Assembly (NCBI GenBank): GCA_947564265.1
Contig: CANOBK010000001.1
Coordinates: 124,001 to 188,000, forward strand
From: an uncultured Caryophanales bacterium
Lineage (GTDB): Bacteria > Bacillota_I > Bacilli_A > RF39 > UBA660
DNA length: 64,000 nucleotides
Direction: 5' to 3'
The stretch's first letter is position 1; each line of letters starts with the position of its first letter. Below, in pieces: positions 1 to 9,203 of the stretch. The notes under the pieces are model-generated. The model had not been told where the DNA came from. It did not search any database and saw nothing but the letters and a program-made list of their open reading frames with translations. Made by a program: the position numbers and the translations under genes.

Positions 1-4
1 TCAT
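1..4 (-). CDS. Start codon of a divergent gene running off the left edge
   Basis: An ATG lies on the minus strand at 4-2, preceded by an AGGGAAGG-type ribosome binding site (complement of about 8-15) at good spacing. A minus-strand TATAAT at 34-29 could serve as its -10 element, although no good -35 is visible. Only the start codon and one further base are in the window, so the product cannot be known. Confidence 0.4.
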
Positions 5-88
5 ATACCTTCCCTACAATCTTTCTATATTATAGCATATTTCTTTCAAAAAGTATTGTTTTTTGATAAAATATAAGTGGTGATGTCT

Positions 89-1324
89 ATGAATAAACCT
101 CTAGCGCTAAAACTTACTCCTACTACAATTGATGATGTCATTGGACAAAAACATCTATTAGGCGAAGGAAAAATTTTAAGAAATCTTGTTCATAATAAAA
201 AGATTTTTTCTATGATTCTCTATGGAAAACCAGGAATTGGAAAGACGACTATCGCAACCGCAATGGTAAAGGATTTAGGAGTCCGTTATCGCTTTTTGAA
301 TGCAACAATGAATAATAAGAAAGATTTTGATACTGTAGTAGAAGAAGCCAAACTCTACGATGGGATTGTTCTAATTATGGATGAAATTCATCGATTAAAT
401 AAGGATAAACAGGATTTATTGTTACCACAATTAGAAAGTGGGCTAATTACTTTAATTGGGATGACTACTAGTAACCCGTACCATAAAATCAATCCTGCCA
501 TCCGTAGTCGTTGCCAAATATTTGAGTTAAAAGATCTAACATCTGATGATATTTTAGAAGGACTAAAAAAGGCGATTAAGCATCCGGATTTAGCGGGAAT
601 TAAAATCAAGGAAGACGCCCTAAAACATATTGCTGGTCTCGCAGGAAGTGATCTTCGATTTGCTTATAATTTACTAGAAATGGCCTTTTATTCCTCAAAG
701 GATAAGAAAGTCACCCTAGATTTATTAAAAGATATTAATAGTAAGCCTGTTATTATTTCTGATAAGGACGAATCAGGTCATTATGATTTATTAAGCGCTT
801 TTCAAAAATCGATTCGTGGAAGTGATGTAGATGCTTCCCTTCACTATTTGGCTAGGTTAATCGAAATTGGAGATTTGGATAGTATTTATCGAAGAATGAG
901 TGTAATTGCTTATGAAGATATCGGTGTTGCCAATCCTGATATTGGTCCAAGAGTCATGGCAGCAATTCATGCTAGTGAATTAGTAGGTCTTCCAGAAGCT
1001 AGAATTCCCCTTTCTGAAATCATCGTAGAAATGGCTCTTTCTCCAAAATCTAACACAGCTCATATTGCTCTAGATAAAGCATTAGAAGACGTTAGAACAG
1101 GACGTTGTGATGATATTCCAGAAACAATTAAGATCCATTCTACCATTTATAAATATCCCCATGATTATCCTAACAATTTTGTAGTACAGCAATATCTTCC
1201 AAATAATTTAAAAAATAAAAAGTATTACATCCCAAAAGATACTTCCCCAAACGAAAGAATGTTAAAACAGATTAAGGAAAAACTAGATCAATTGAAAGAA
1301 AAGGAGGAGAAAAAGAATGGTTGA
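89..1324 (+). CDS. rarA: Replication-associated recombination protein A (RarA/MgsA, AAA+ ATPase)
   Basis: This is a clamp-loader-like AAA+ ATPase that acts at stalled replication forks in the cytoplasm. Walker A (GKPGIGKT, about residues 46-53), Walker B (LIMDE, about 93-97), a sensor-1 TSNP and an arginine-finger RSRC segment follow in family order. The C-terminal half matches the MgsA-type helical domain, and the length of 411 residues is normal. The frame is open from a GTG at 77, but GTGGTG there works better as the ribosome binding site for the ATG at 89, and the protein then begins MNKPLALKL, as in Bacillus YrvN. It overlaps the next gene by 8 bases, so the two are probably co-transcribed. 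Confidence 0.93.
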   Translation: MNKPLALKLTPTTIDDVIGQKHLLGEGKILRNLVHNKKIFSMILYGKPGIGKTTIATAMVKDLGVRYRFLNATMNNKKDFDTVVEEAKLYDGIVLIMDEIHRLNKDKQDLLLPQLESGLITLIGMTTSNPYHKINPAIRSRCQIFELKDLTSDDILEGLKKAIKHPDLAGIKIKEDALKHIAGLAGSDLRFAYNLLEMAFYSSKDKKVTLDLLKDINSKPVIISDKDESGHYDLLSAFQKSIRGSDVDASLHYLARLIEIGDLDSIYRRMSVIAYEDIGVANPDIGPRVMAAIHASELVGLPEARIPLSEIIVEMALSPKSNTAHIALDKALEDVRTGRCDDIPETIKIHSTIYKYPHDYPNNFVVQQYLPNNLKNKKYYIPKDTSPNERMLKQIKEKLDQLKEKEEKKNG

Positions 1325-1814
1325 TGGTAAAAAAAGAGCAGTTAGTCTCTGTATTCTAGAAACAGATACCGAATACTTGTTAATTCGCCGTGGAAAAGAG
1401 AAATGTGAAAAAGAGGATTGTGTCAATCAATATATCCCAATTGGTGGAAAAATTGAAGCATTAGAAACTCCAGAAGAAGCAGTTGTTCGTGAAATAAAGG
1501 AAGAAACAGGAATTTCAATCAAAAACCCAAGGCTAATGGGAGTGGTAACTGAAACTTCGCCTCTTCCTAAATATAACTGGGTTCTCTATATTTTTCTTGC
1601 AAAAATCAAAAAGCAAACCCCTAACCCATGTCAAGAAGGATATTTTGAATATGTTCTTAAGGAACATGTTACTAACCTACCAACTCCAGAAATTGATCAA
1701 AAAATTTATGAATATGTTAAAAGAAATCAAAAATTTATTATTCATACAATTTACAATCAAGAATTAGTACTTCTAAATGCATATGAATATCTAGAAGAAA
1801 AAAAGTTAAAATAA
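1317..1814 (+). CDS. NUDIX hydrolase
   Basis: A cytoplasmic NUDIX-fold pyrophosphohydrolase of 165 residues. The NUDIX box is complete at residues 44-66: G-x5-E-x7-REIKEETGI, holding the metal-binding glutamates. Members hydrolyse nucleoside diphosphates linked to another group, and the real substrate (for example an oxidised dNTP) cannot be told from sequence. The start has a strong AAGGAGGAG site inside the end of rarA, and the genes overlap, so translation is probably coupled. About 50 residues beyond the usual MutT-like core form a C-terminal tail that I cannot assign. Confidence 0.85.
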   Translation: MVDGKKRAVSLCILETDTEYLLIRRGKEKCEKEDCVNQYIPIGGKIEALETPEEAVVREIKEETGISIKNPRLMGVVTETSPLPKYNWVLYIFLAKIKKQTPNPCQEGYFEYVLKEHVTNLPTPEIDQKIYEYVKRNQKFIIHTIYNQELVLLNAYEYLEEKKLK

Positions 1815-1824
1815 TTCCATGCAA

Positions 1825-1857
1825 AAACCTCGTTTCTATTTTTAAGAAACGGGGTTT
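1825..1857. terminator. Bidirectional terminator between NUDIX gene and LRR lipoprotein
   Basis: A 13-bp stem with one mismatch or wobble pairs 1825-1837 with 1845-1857. T-rich sequence lies on both sides, so it can end both the rightward rarA operon and the leftward LRR operon. Confidence 0.75.
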
Positions 1858-1887
1858 ATTTTAATCCAGCCACTTTTTTAAGTTTAA

Positions 1888-2814
1888 TTATATTGTTTTC
1901 ATAAAGGCACTATTGGTAGAAGAAATTATAATGTTTTGTACATCTTCTTTACTCATCAATTTTTTTACTACAAATCCTTCTAAATAAGTTCCATCTAAAA
2001 TCTGATTGCCGTCTAATAAAATATTATATAGATTTGGTAACTCAATTACTGCGCTTGGATTAGAAATACAGTTTCCTCTTAAATCTAATTCATTTAAATT
2101 TACTAATTTTGATAAAGGACTAATGTCTTCTACTTTTGTATGATTCACAATCAATACATTTAATAAATCTAACTTTCCAATTGGACTAATATCAGAAATA
2201 TTAGGACAGTTTGTAATACTTAAGTATTCTAAGGAACTTAATTTTCCAATCGCATCAAGATTAGAAAAATTACAACTTTCCACGCAAAGACGTTTCATCG
2301 TTTCAAAACTTGATAAATATTTTAAGATGCTAGAATCTTCACAACCATCTAAGTATACAATTTGAATATCTTCTACACAATCTTGTTCCAAAGTACCTAA
2401 TGTTTCTTTTAAGTTATCGGTAGAAATAAATTTATATGGCTTATTTCCTGCTTTATAAAAGTTCAAATTATATTGACCTGACGTATCACAAGAGATTACT
2501 AAACCAGTCACTTTATCCTCTAGAGGATTATTTTCCTCCTCTACTACTATTATGTTTTCTTCTTGTTTATTTTGGTTTTGTTCCTCTAATAGAAAATTAA
2601 TAGCACGCAATATTTCTTTTTGATCCTCTTGGCAGGCCATTAGCGTTTCTTTTACATTTTCTATTTTTTCATCTAATTGTTCATTTTTTTCAGTTAATTC
2701 ATCAATTTGTTCTTGAATTTCAATTTTCATTTGATTAAATTGTGTATTGGTATAAAGAATACATCCTCCCACCAAAAGCGCTGTAGTAACGTATTTTAAA
2801 TTATTAATTTTCAT
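1888..2814 (-). CDS. Leucine-rich-repeat protein, putative lipoprotein with coiled-coil stalk
   Basis: Not a named protein. The first 25 residues are a signal or anchor with a lipobox-like VGGC (Cys18). Residues about 28-75 are a charged heptad-rich coiled coil, followed by an acidic linker. From about 165 to 275 there are five or so short leucine-rich repeats with the bacterial SDS22/internalin-type phrase xxLxxLxxLxxLxIxxCxxISDISPL. It should sit on the outer face of the membrane, with the repeats as a ligand-binding surface. It is the second gene after another LRR lipoprotein (43 bases apart), so probably one operon. It could instead be an uncleaved membrane anchor rather than a lipoprotein. 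Confidence 0.7.
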   Translation of the reverse strand: MKINNLKYVTTALLVGGCILYTNTQFNQMKIEIQEQIDELTEKNEQLDEKIENVKETLMACQEDQKEILRAINFLLEEQNQNKQEENIIVVEEENNPLEDKVTGLVISCDTSGQYNLNFYKAGNKPYKFISTDNLKETLGTLEQDCVEDIQIVYLDGCEDSSILKYLSSFETMKRLCVESCNFSNLDAIGKLSSLEYLSITNCPNISDISPIGKLDLLNVLIVNHTKVEDISPLSKLVNLNELDLRGNCISNPSAVIELPNLYNILLDGNQILDGTYLEGFVVKKLMSKEDVQNIIISSTNSAFMKTI

Positions 2815-2857
2815 AATAAATCCCTTCTTTTCTTTTATTTTTTTCTCTTACTAATTA

Positions 2858-4375
2858 CTAAAACTCTTTTACCTTTCTTTTAAACCATGAAGATTGGCGA
2901 TTGGCACTTTCATTTGTGTCAATTCCGTTTTCCTCTAGTTCAGTTACTTTCGTACTATCTATAATGTAATTACCAGTTACATCAAAATATTCTAGACTTG
3001 GTAAATCTACAATGGGACTAATATCACTAATATAATTATTAATTAGCACTAATTCTCTAAGATTCGTTAAGTTAGAAAGTGCTGAAAGATTAGATATTCT
3101 ACTACCTCTAATTATAATGCTTTGTAGATTGTTTAATTGTTGTAATGCATCAAGATTCGTTAAATTAATACAAGTATCGCTATGGAAAATCTCTAAATTT
3201 GTAAATCTTTCAATTCCATCAAGAGACGAATTATCATTAGATATACAAGTAATTTTCGTTACTTCTTCTGGTTTTTTAAAGTTTTTTAACACTCTCAAAT
3301 CAGGACAATTTTCTATTGTAATTTTTTTGTAACTATGATTGTATAAATAAACATCGTCGTTCAGATTATCTATTAATCCATAACTAACAACTTTTCCGTT
3401 ATCTATTATACAGATATAATAAGCATCTTTATTATCTAGTTTATGGATGACAATCGTTTCGAATTCTTCTTCGTCTATACGAGATTCCTCAGTTATTAGT
3501 AAATCGTACAACCTATTATCGTATTCACGATTCGTAGCAATTTCTAATGCTTCTGAGTAATCTGTTATAAGTCCACGTTCAACAAATGGTTTAAATGCTT
3601 CTTCGTCTCGAATTTCATTTCCATGTAGATTAATAGTTTCTAGATTTTCTAAATGATAGAGCGGTTCGATATCTGAAATAAAATTATATCTTAAATCAAG
3701 GTACTTTAAATTATTTAGATTCTTTATTGGAGTAACATCTACTATATTTGTTCCAATAACAGCTAAGTTTTCTAGATTATTTAGATTACTTAAAGGTTGT
3801 AAACTAGTGATATTCATACAATTTTCAATACTTAAATCTTGTAAATTAGGAAAAGTTTGAACTCCATCTATATCTTCAATACTACAATTTTTAAAATAGA
3901 GGGAGGTGATTTTCTCCTTATTTGGAAAAATATTTAAAATTTCTGCATCATCACAATTTAGTAAATTTATAGAGTTGCATTTTGTATAGTTTAACCATGA
4001 AAGACTAGAACAAATTTCTTCTAAATTTTCCATTCTAACACTATAGAAGGAAGAACCATCTTCTGTGAGAAATTCTAGATAATAATTATCTTTATCTAGA
4101 TTTTTTACGACATCAATTCTTACCGTGTTTAGACGTTCTCCTAGAATTGATTGATATGCCTCATATTCGTATCTTTTATCTTTTATTTCTCTAATTACTT
4201 CTTTTGCAGCATCCTTTACATAAATGAAAGCGGTATCGTCTGATAGGGCTTCCTCTAAACCAACGATACTTTCTTGCTCCATTTTTGGCTCTTCTTTTGC
4301 TCCGCATCCTGTTAAAGTTAAAGAAGTAGCTAATCCTAGAAAAGCTAAAGAACATTTGATGTTATTTTTTTTCAT
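2858..4375 (-). CDS. Leucine-rich-repeat lipoprotein with two repeat domains
   Basis: A clear lipoprotein: basic N-terminus, hydrophobic core and lipobox LTGC with Cys24, so lipid-anchored outside the cell. The body has two leucine-rich-repeat blocks (about residues 140-260 and 370-480). Each follows a similar mixed region that ends in a tyrosine- and leucine-rich segment, so the protein reads as an internal duplication of one module. Repeats carry the SDS22/internalin-like phrase LSNLxNLxxLxLxxNxISDIxPL. It leads a two-gene operon with the smaller LRR protein, with its own promoter embedded in the preceding terminator. Role unknown; adhesion or ligand sensing is only an inference from the fold. 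Confidence 0.8.
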   Translation of the reverse strand: MKKNNIKCSLAFLGLATSLTLTGCGAKEEPKMEQESIVGLEEALSDDTAFIYVKDAAKEVIREIKDKRYEYEAYQSILGERLNTVRIDVVKNLDKDNYYLEFLTEDGSSFYSVRMENLEEICSSLSWLNYTKCNSINLLNCDDAEILNIFPNKEKITSLYFKNCSIEDIDGVQTFPNLQDLSIENCMNITSLQPLSNLNNLENLAVIGTNIVDVTPIKNLNNLKYLDLRYNFISDIEPLYHLENLETINLHGNEIRDEEAFKPFVERGLITDYSEALEIATNREYDNRLYDLLITEESRIDEEEFETIVIHKLDNKDAYYICIIDNGKVVSYGLIDNLNDDVYLYNHSYKKITIENCPDLRVLKNFKKPEEVTKITCISNDNSSLDGIERFTNLEIFHSDTCINLTNLDALQQLNNLQSIIIRGSRISNLSALSNLTNLRELVLINNYISDISPIVDLPSLEYFDVTGNYIIDSTKVTELEENGIDTNESANRQSSWFKRKVKEF

Positions 4376-4402
4376 AATTTTCCCTCCAACAAAAGTAACG
4401 AT

Positions 4403-4431
4403 ATTATACTACAAAGCCATTAAAAAAGCAA
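4403..4431 (-). promoter_or_regulatory. Sigma-A-type promoter of the LRR operon
   Basis: On the minus strand a -35 TTGCTT (4431-4426) is followed after 17 bases by a perfect -10 TATAAT (4408-4403). The -35 lies inside the 3' arm and T-run of the upstream gene's terminator, so the two signals overlap. Confidence 0.7.
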
Positions 4432-4446
4432 GAAGATTTTCTTGCT
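4427..4446 (-). terminator. Terminator of the ABC exporter operon
   Basis: Read on the minus strand, AGCAAGAA pairs with TTCTTGCT around a 4-base loop, directly followed by six T residues. It lies 21 bases after the stop of the ABC exporter. Confidence 0.85.
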
Positions 4447-4467
4447 ACTACAAATTCTAGTTTTTTA

Positions 4468-6204
4468 TTATTCAACTTTGCTTACACTGACAAATGAGCG
4501 ATTCTTTAGTTCTTTATATAAAGTAGATTTTTGATATACTTCCTGATTTTTTCCCTTGCATTCTACTTTTCCACCCGATAAAACAATAATTCTATCTGCA
4601 ATCTCCATCATTTCTGGCTTGTGAGTTACCATTAAAATCGTATGATCTGTTTTTAAGTCTAAAAGAATGGATAACACTTGATTGGTCGTTTCTGGATCAA
4701 TATTTCCTGTAATTTCATCAAACAATAGAATCTCTGCCTTAGATAAAAGCGCTCTGGCAATCGCTAAGAGTTGTTTTTTTCCGTTAGAAAATACTGCGTC
4801 TTCTTCACTGACAATGGTATTATATCCTTTTGGTAGAGATACAATAAAATCATGAATCCCTACCCTTTTACAAGCTTCTATTTGAGCATTTTTGTTAGAA
4901 TCTACTAGGTTTAGATTATCTCGAATGCTCATGTCAAAAACAAATGGTTTTTGATAAACGCCCGAAACATTGGAAGCATAGACTCGATTTGTATAATCGT
5001 AAATATTCACATTATCGATTAAGATGGTTCCAGAAGAGACTTTATGAAGTCGATATAATAAATTAAGAATTGTCGATTTTCCACTTCCAGAATGTCCAAT
5101 AATTGCGTTAATTTCATTTGGATATACTTTGAAACTAACATTATTTAATGCTTTGACGTCTTTCACTTGATAACTTACCTTCTTAAATTCAATTAATCCG
5201 GAAATATAATCATTATCAATATCACCAAAGTCAAATTCTCTTTGTGGAAGATAATCTATAATACTTCGAATTCGTTGCATTCTTACCTTATAGTTATTCA
5301 AATTGAGTAAATATTCTAATGTTTGATCCGTTGCAGTTACAATCGATTCGAAGTAACTAATTAGTAAAACAAGTTTATCTAGCGTCATCTGTTTTCTAAT
5401 GACCATAGAGGCAAAAATGAGATATAAAACAAATTTTGTGAAATATAAAATTCCTGGTAAGATACTATATCGTTTTGTCATATAATCTCTTTTTTCGGCG
5501 TATTTCTCCCTCCAGCATTCTCTTGTCTTCCATAATTTTTTATTAAGATTTTCCATTAAATTCAAGGTCTTTACTTGTTTTAAATTGGCAAGCATTTGAT
5601 TTAAAATGTCTATTAGTTTGTCATCATATTTTCTTTGCCCCTCATAACATTTTGATACATTCGAGGAATTTGAATCCATTAGTAAAAAATAAAAGAGATC
5701 CAGTACAATAACTAACGCACCTACTAAGACACTGTAGTGAAGGAAAATAAAGAATAAAATGATGACTTTAATTAAATTCATGATTGCGCCAACAAAGGCA
5801 TCAACAACATCTACAATATAACAGATATCAGTATTACAAACATCAATGATTTTTCCCTTAGAAATTTTTGTTAGAATATCATCATTGGAGGCAATTATTT
5901 CAAATAGATTCTGTTGAATGTTGATGTGATACATTTCTCCTAGTTTTTTGTAGGAGTAATGTTTCCAGTACAGAGCAAAAAAGTAAAGAAAATAAAAGAA
6001 TAAAAATAATCCTCCATAGAGAAATACAAAATTCATATTCTCCTCTGTTACCATCGCAATAATTCCCGCAGTGGCTATAGGTGGTAGCAAACTAAAAATA
6101 TGATAAAGACCTGAAGATATCAACATTAAAAAAACATATTTCCTACTTTGACCTTTAGTAATTACTCGAAAATCTTTAAAAATAGCTAAATAGTTTCGAA
6201 TCAT
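4468..6204 (-). CDS. ABC transporter, fused membrane and ATPase domains (exporter type)
   Basis: A half-transporter of 578 residues with an exporter-type membrane domain (hydrophobic spans in residues 1-300) followed by an ATPase domain. Walker A is GHSGSGKST (370-378), the Q-loop glutamine is near 418, Walker B is ILLFDE (492-497) and an H-loop histidine follows in VTHKP. The signature, normally LSGGQ, reads FSNGKKQ (472-478), which is unusual and could change ATPase behaviour. Such proteins work as dimers; the substrate (lipid, peptide or drug) is unknown. It is the last gene of an apparent operon GNAT - unknown membrane protein - ABC. Confidence 0.85.
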   Translation of the reverse strand: MIRNYLAIFKDFRVITKGQSRKYVFLMLISSGLYHIFSLLPPIATAGIIAMVTEENMNFVFLYGGLFLFFYFLYFFALYWKHYSYKKLGEMYHINIQQNLFEIIASNDDILTKISKGKIIDVCNTDICYIVDVVDAFVGAIMNLIKVIILFFIFLHYSVLVGALVIVLDLFYFLLMDSNSSNVSKCYEGQRKYDDKLIDILNQMLANLKQVKTLNLMENLNKKLWKTRECWREKYAEKRDYMTKRYSILPGILYFTKFVLYLIFASMVIRKQMTLDKLVLLISYFESIVTATDQTLEYLLNLNNYKVRMQRIRSIIDYLPQREFDFGDIDNDYISGLIEFKKVSYQVKDVKALNNVSFKVYPNEINAIIGHSGSGKSTILNLLYRLHKVSSGTILIDNVNIYDYTNRVYASNVSGVYQKPFVFDMSIRDNLNLVDSNKNAQIEACKRVGIHDFIVSLPKGYNTIVSEEDAVFSNGKKQLLAIARALLSKAEILLFDEITGNIDPETTNQVLSILLDLKTDHTILMVTHKPEMMEIADRIIVLSGGKVECKGKNQEVYQKSTLYKELKNRSFVSVSKVE

Positions 6205-6226
6205 AACTCCTCCCTCTAGAAAAAGA

Positions 6227-6244
6227 AGTTCTTAAAATAGAACT
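6227..6244 (-). terminator. Weak intergenic hairpin ahead of the ABC exporter
   Basis: AGTTCT pairs with AGAACT around a six-base loop, followed on the minus strand by TTCTTTTT, between the unknown membrane protein and the ABC gene. It may be a weak attenuator or processing site; the stem is only 6 bp. Confidence 0.35.
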
Positions 6245-6250
6245 CCCTTT

Positions 6251-7432
6251 CTACTTAATATTTTTATCGTATTCAATATCTGAAATTTCATATTTTCTAT
6301 TTTCAGAAATTCGCTTCATAATCTTTTTTGCAGCATATCCAATAAATGCTAGAATAAAAAAGTAAAGAATCCCAAAAGAAGAAAAGGATGGGGCTGATTC
6401 TGTAAATAAATCAATTAGAGAAGCACCTACTCCCATAGAAGTAACAATCGTTAAACTGTCTAATGATTTCTCTGTAATAGAAGATTCTAAATCGTCAAAT
6501 AATTTGGCTGCTTGATTTAAATAATTTTTCGTCATTGCCCAGATTTGTTGCATATAACTAACTGTATTTATCAATGTTTCATAACGATATCCAATTAAAT
6601 CTAAAGACTCAATTAAATTATTATCACTCTTTGCAATTTTCTCTCTTGTTTTGATGTAGGTATTCATCTGATTAATTCTAGAGTCGATTAGGTTTACTGT
6701 TTTTCGATACCCATCAATCTTACTACTAAACGCAATAATATCTTTTCCTCTTACACTTGCGCTTTCTTTGACTTCATCAATCTTTTCCCAAATAATACGA
6801 TGAAGGTTTAAGTAGCGGTGAAGTTGTCCTTTAAATTCACGAATAAAGATTTGTTCTTCAATATAGCGCTCTACCTGATGAGAATCATTTGTTTTATTAT
6901 TAATAAAGTAATATTTATTACCACGGACGACATCATAATGTTTGTTCTTAAAGTCAAAATATTTCTGCTTATCTGTTCTACTTAACAAAGCTTGTATCTG
7001 ATCTTCCTTTGCATTATTTAGTACGATAAAATAAGGATATACTGTCTCGATATTTGCAAGTTCTTTTGGAATAGGAGCTCCTAAACTGAATAAATAAGTT
7101 AAAGCAGGAGACAATTTTTTTTCATAATAAGCTGCTAGCGCTTCAATATCCTGAAATAAGGAGAATTCATTCACATTTCCATCATTTAAGACTATTAATC
7201 CATCTTCAAATATTTTAACATGAATCCCTGAAATGGTAGTAAGCATGATAAATTCCAGTCCGTCAATACCATATTCAACATTTACAAGTTCTAGATCGTC
7301 TTTCATCTTTTTTAATTTATTTTTATCTAATTTTAATTGTGAAGTGCCCTCTCGAACAAAATCGTAGATTTCAGATAATTGTAGAGTGGTACGTTGAAAC
7401 CAACCACCAATATATATTTTCTCAATATTCAT
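6251..7432 (-). CDS. Unrecognised tail-anchored membrane protein
   Basis: I do not recognise a family. The first 200 residues look like a soluble alpha/beta domain with no signal peptide. Residues about 200-325 are long amphipathic helices rich in Lys/Glu/Gln, and a hydrophobic segment at about 352-372 is followed by a basic tail. This order (soluble domain, helical stalk, C-terminal membrane anchor) resembles CorA-like or DUF155/RMND1-like topologies, but no diagnostic motif such as GMN is present. It starts 4 bases after the GNAT gene and precedes the ABC exporter by 46 bases, so it may work with that exporter. Confidence 0.6.
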   Translation of the reverse strand: MNIEKIYIGGWFQRTTLQLSEIYDFVREGTSQLKLDKNKLKKMKDDLELVNVEYGIDGLEFIMLTTISGIHVKIFEDGLIVLNDGNVNEFSLFQDIEALAAYYEKKLSPALTYLFSLGAPIPKELANIETVYPYFIVLNNAKEDQIQALLSRTDKQKYFDFKNKHYDVVRGNKYYFINNKTNDSHQVERYIEEQIFIREFKGQLHRYLNLHRIIWEKIDEVKESASVRGKDIIAFSSKIDGYRKTVNLIDSRINQMNTYIKTREKIAKSDNNLIESLDLIGYRYETLINTVSYMQQIWAMTKNYLNQAAKLFDDLESSITEKSLDSLTIVTSMGVGASLIDLFTESAPSFSSFGILYFFILAFIGYAAKKIMKRISENRKYEISDIEYDKNIK

Positions 7433-7436
7433 AGAT

Positions 7437-7880
7437 CTATCCCCTTACTTCCTTAGAAAAAAATCCTGCATCGTCTAAGTGAAATCCATACTTCTTATAA
7501 CAACTATGAGCAGGAACTCTCACATTGTTTGACCATAATTCCATCGTCTTACATCCGCGTTCTTTACAAATTTTTTCAATCTCTACTAGCATCTGTGTTG
7601 CAATATTATGTCTACGATATTCTTCCATAACGCAAACATGATTTAGGATTGCATAAGTATTCATCTTTTCATACATGGTATGGATAATGCTTATTTTAGC
7701 GTGTGCTACAATTTTTTCATCAACAATCCCTACTAAATAAATATTATTCGGATCATTTTTTGTTTCTTCAAATACTTTCATCGCATATTCAATTGGTGTA
7801 GCTTCTATAAATACTACATTACATAAATCAATAATTTCTTTTACATCTTCTTTTTGTGCTATTCTAAATTTTACTTCCAT
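7437..7880 (-). CDS. GNAT-family N-acetyltransferase
   Basis: A 147-residue GCN5-related acetyltransferase. The acetyl-CoA-binding motif A region is seen in VCVMEEYRRHNIATQML (R-x-x-x-x-A type), followed by a motif B-like segment ending in a CYKKYGF phrase typical of the family. The acceptor (small molecule or protein) is unknown. It is the first gene of a three-gene unit with the unknown membrane protein and ABC exporter, behind a good promoter at 7931-7960. Confidence 0.85.
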   Translation of the reverse strand: MEVKFRIAQKEDVKEIIDLCNVVFIEATPIEYAMKVFEETKNDPNNIYLVGIVDEKIVAHAKISIIHTMYEKMNTYAILNHVCVMEEYRRHNIATQMLVEIEKICKERGCKTMELWSNNVRVPAHSCYKKYGFHLDDAGFFSKEVRG

Positions 7881-7930
7881 AAATACTCCCTCACTTCAAA
7901 TCCCTAAGGATTTCTATTATTTATAATTTA

Positions 7931-7960
7931 AGTATAGCCTTTTTTTGTAGTGTTTGACAA
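7931..7960 (-). promoter_or_regulatory. Promoter of the GNAT-ABC operon
   Basis: Minus strand: -35 TTGTCA (7960-7955), 18-base spacer, -10 TATACT (7936-7931). The leader between it and the GNAT start contains a small 6-bp inverted repeat at 7898-7913 and an otherwise unremarkable ribosome binding site. Confidence 0.75.
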
Positions 7961-8047
7961 GTACTTTTACTTTATAAGTGTAAAGTTTTGAGAACTAAAA
8001 TAGGAAAATAAAAAAGCACGGCTAATAAAACTTAAATTCCAATAAAA

Positions 8048-8069
8048 AAAACCGTTTTGAAACGGTTTT
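8048..8069 (-). terminator. Terminator of the heat-shock operon
   Basis: Minus strand: AAAACCGTTT and AAACGGTTTT form a strong stem with a two-base loop, followed by a run of T. It overlaps the dnaJ stop codon at 8068-8070. Confidence 0.9.
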
Positions 8070-9186
8070 ATTCATTATTTTCAACAAATCGATCAAATTT
8101 TTTTATCTCATGATCATTTAAGTCTGTTTTTCTTAGTTCCTCGATAATCTTCTTTTGTTCCTTTGTTAATTTTTTTGGTGTAATAACTTTTAATACGATA
8201 TACATATCTCCTTTTCTTCTAGAAGATTCATTGTGAACTCCTTTTCCTTTAATACGGTGTTTATCGCCCGATTCACTACCCTCTGGAATTGTTAATACGA
8301 CATTTCCATATAAAGTTGGAATTTCTTTTTTTCCTCCTAGAATTGCATCTACCATTGTAATTGGGGTTTCTAAATAGATATCATCACCCTCCCGAATATA
8401 GAAGTTATGTTCAGAAACTGTAAACTCAATATATAAATCTCCGTTTGGCCCTCCATTTGATCCTGCAGAACCTTTTCCAGATAAACGAAGACGGTTTCCT
8501 GTATCTACTCCTGCTGGAACTTTTACTTCTAATGTTTTCTTTACCTTGATACGACCATTTCCATTACAATGGGTACATTTCTTTTTATATGTTTTCCCAG
8601 AACCTCCACAGTTTGGACAAGTAGTTTTGGAAAGAAAGCTACCAAAGATGGTCCTTTGTTCACTAGTAATGGTTCCACTTCCATGGCACTTATCACAAGT
8701 TGACTCATTAAATCCACCTTTTCCGTCACATTCTTCACATTCATCAATAATATCAATGTCAATTTCTTTCTTTGTTCCGTAAACAGCTTCCTCAAAGGAT
8801 AATTTCATTCGGATTAGGGAATCATTTCCCTTCATTGGACGATTTCCCTTACTGCGTCCACCGAATCCTCCAAAACCACCAAAAATATTATCAAAAATAT
8901 CCTCGTAATCAAATCCAGAAAAATCGAATCCTCCAAAACCGCCGGCACCACCAGCGCCTCCTCCTTGGAATGCGGCATGACCAAACTGATCGTATTGTTT
9001 TCTCTTTTCTTCATCAGATAGTACTGCATAGGCCTCTTGAATTTCTTTGAATTTTGCTTCTGCATCCGCTTCCTTATTTACATCTGGATGATATTTCTTA
9101 GCAAGTTTTCGAAACGCTGATTTAATTTCATCCTGAGAAGCTGATTTTTCAATTCCTAGAACCTCATAATAATCTCGTTTTTCCAT
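8068..9186 (-). CDS. dnaJ: Chaperone protein DnaJ (Hsp40)
   Basis: Co-chaperone that stimulates DnaK ATPase and delivers unfolded clients. All DnaJ type-I parts are present: J domain with HPD at residues 33-35, a Gly/Phe-rich linker at about 74-110, and four zinc-binding CxxCxGxG repeats beginning at Cys150, Cys164, Cys190 and Cys204. The C-terminal substrate-binding beta domains follow, and 372 residues is the normal length. It is the last gene of the hrcA operon, but here separated from dnaK by pepF, and ends in a strong terminator. Confidence 0.97.
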   Translation of the reverse strand: MEKRDYYEVLGIEKSASQDEIKSAFRKLAKKYHPDVNKEADAEAKFKEIQEAYAVLSDEEKRKQYDQFGHAAFQGGGAGGAGGFGGFDFSGFDYEDIFDNIFGGFGGFGGRSKGNRPMKGNDSLIRMKLSFEEAVYGTKKEIDIDIIDECEECDGKGGFNESTCDKCHGSGTITSEQRTIFGSFLSKTTCPNCGGSGKTYKKKCTHCNGNGRIKVKKTLEVKVPAGVDTGNRLRLSGKGSAGSNGGPNGDLYIEFTVSEHNFYIREGDDIYLETPITMVDAILGGKKEIPTLYGNVVLTIPEGSESGDKHRIKGKGVHNESSRRKGDMYIVLKVITPKKLTKEQKKIIEELRKTDLNDHEIKKFDRFVENNE

Positions 9187-9203
9187 TTTACCACCTTCTC
9201 TAT

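Noticed and set aside
8541..9065. Several open frames on both strands inside dnaJ (for example 8541-8795, 8772-9050)
   Set aside because: They overlap the fully conserved dnaJ reading frame and read as low-complexity shadows of its glycine- and cysteine-rich codons.
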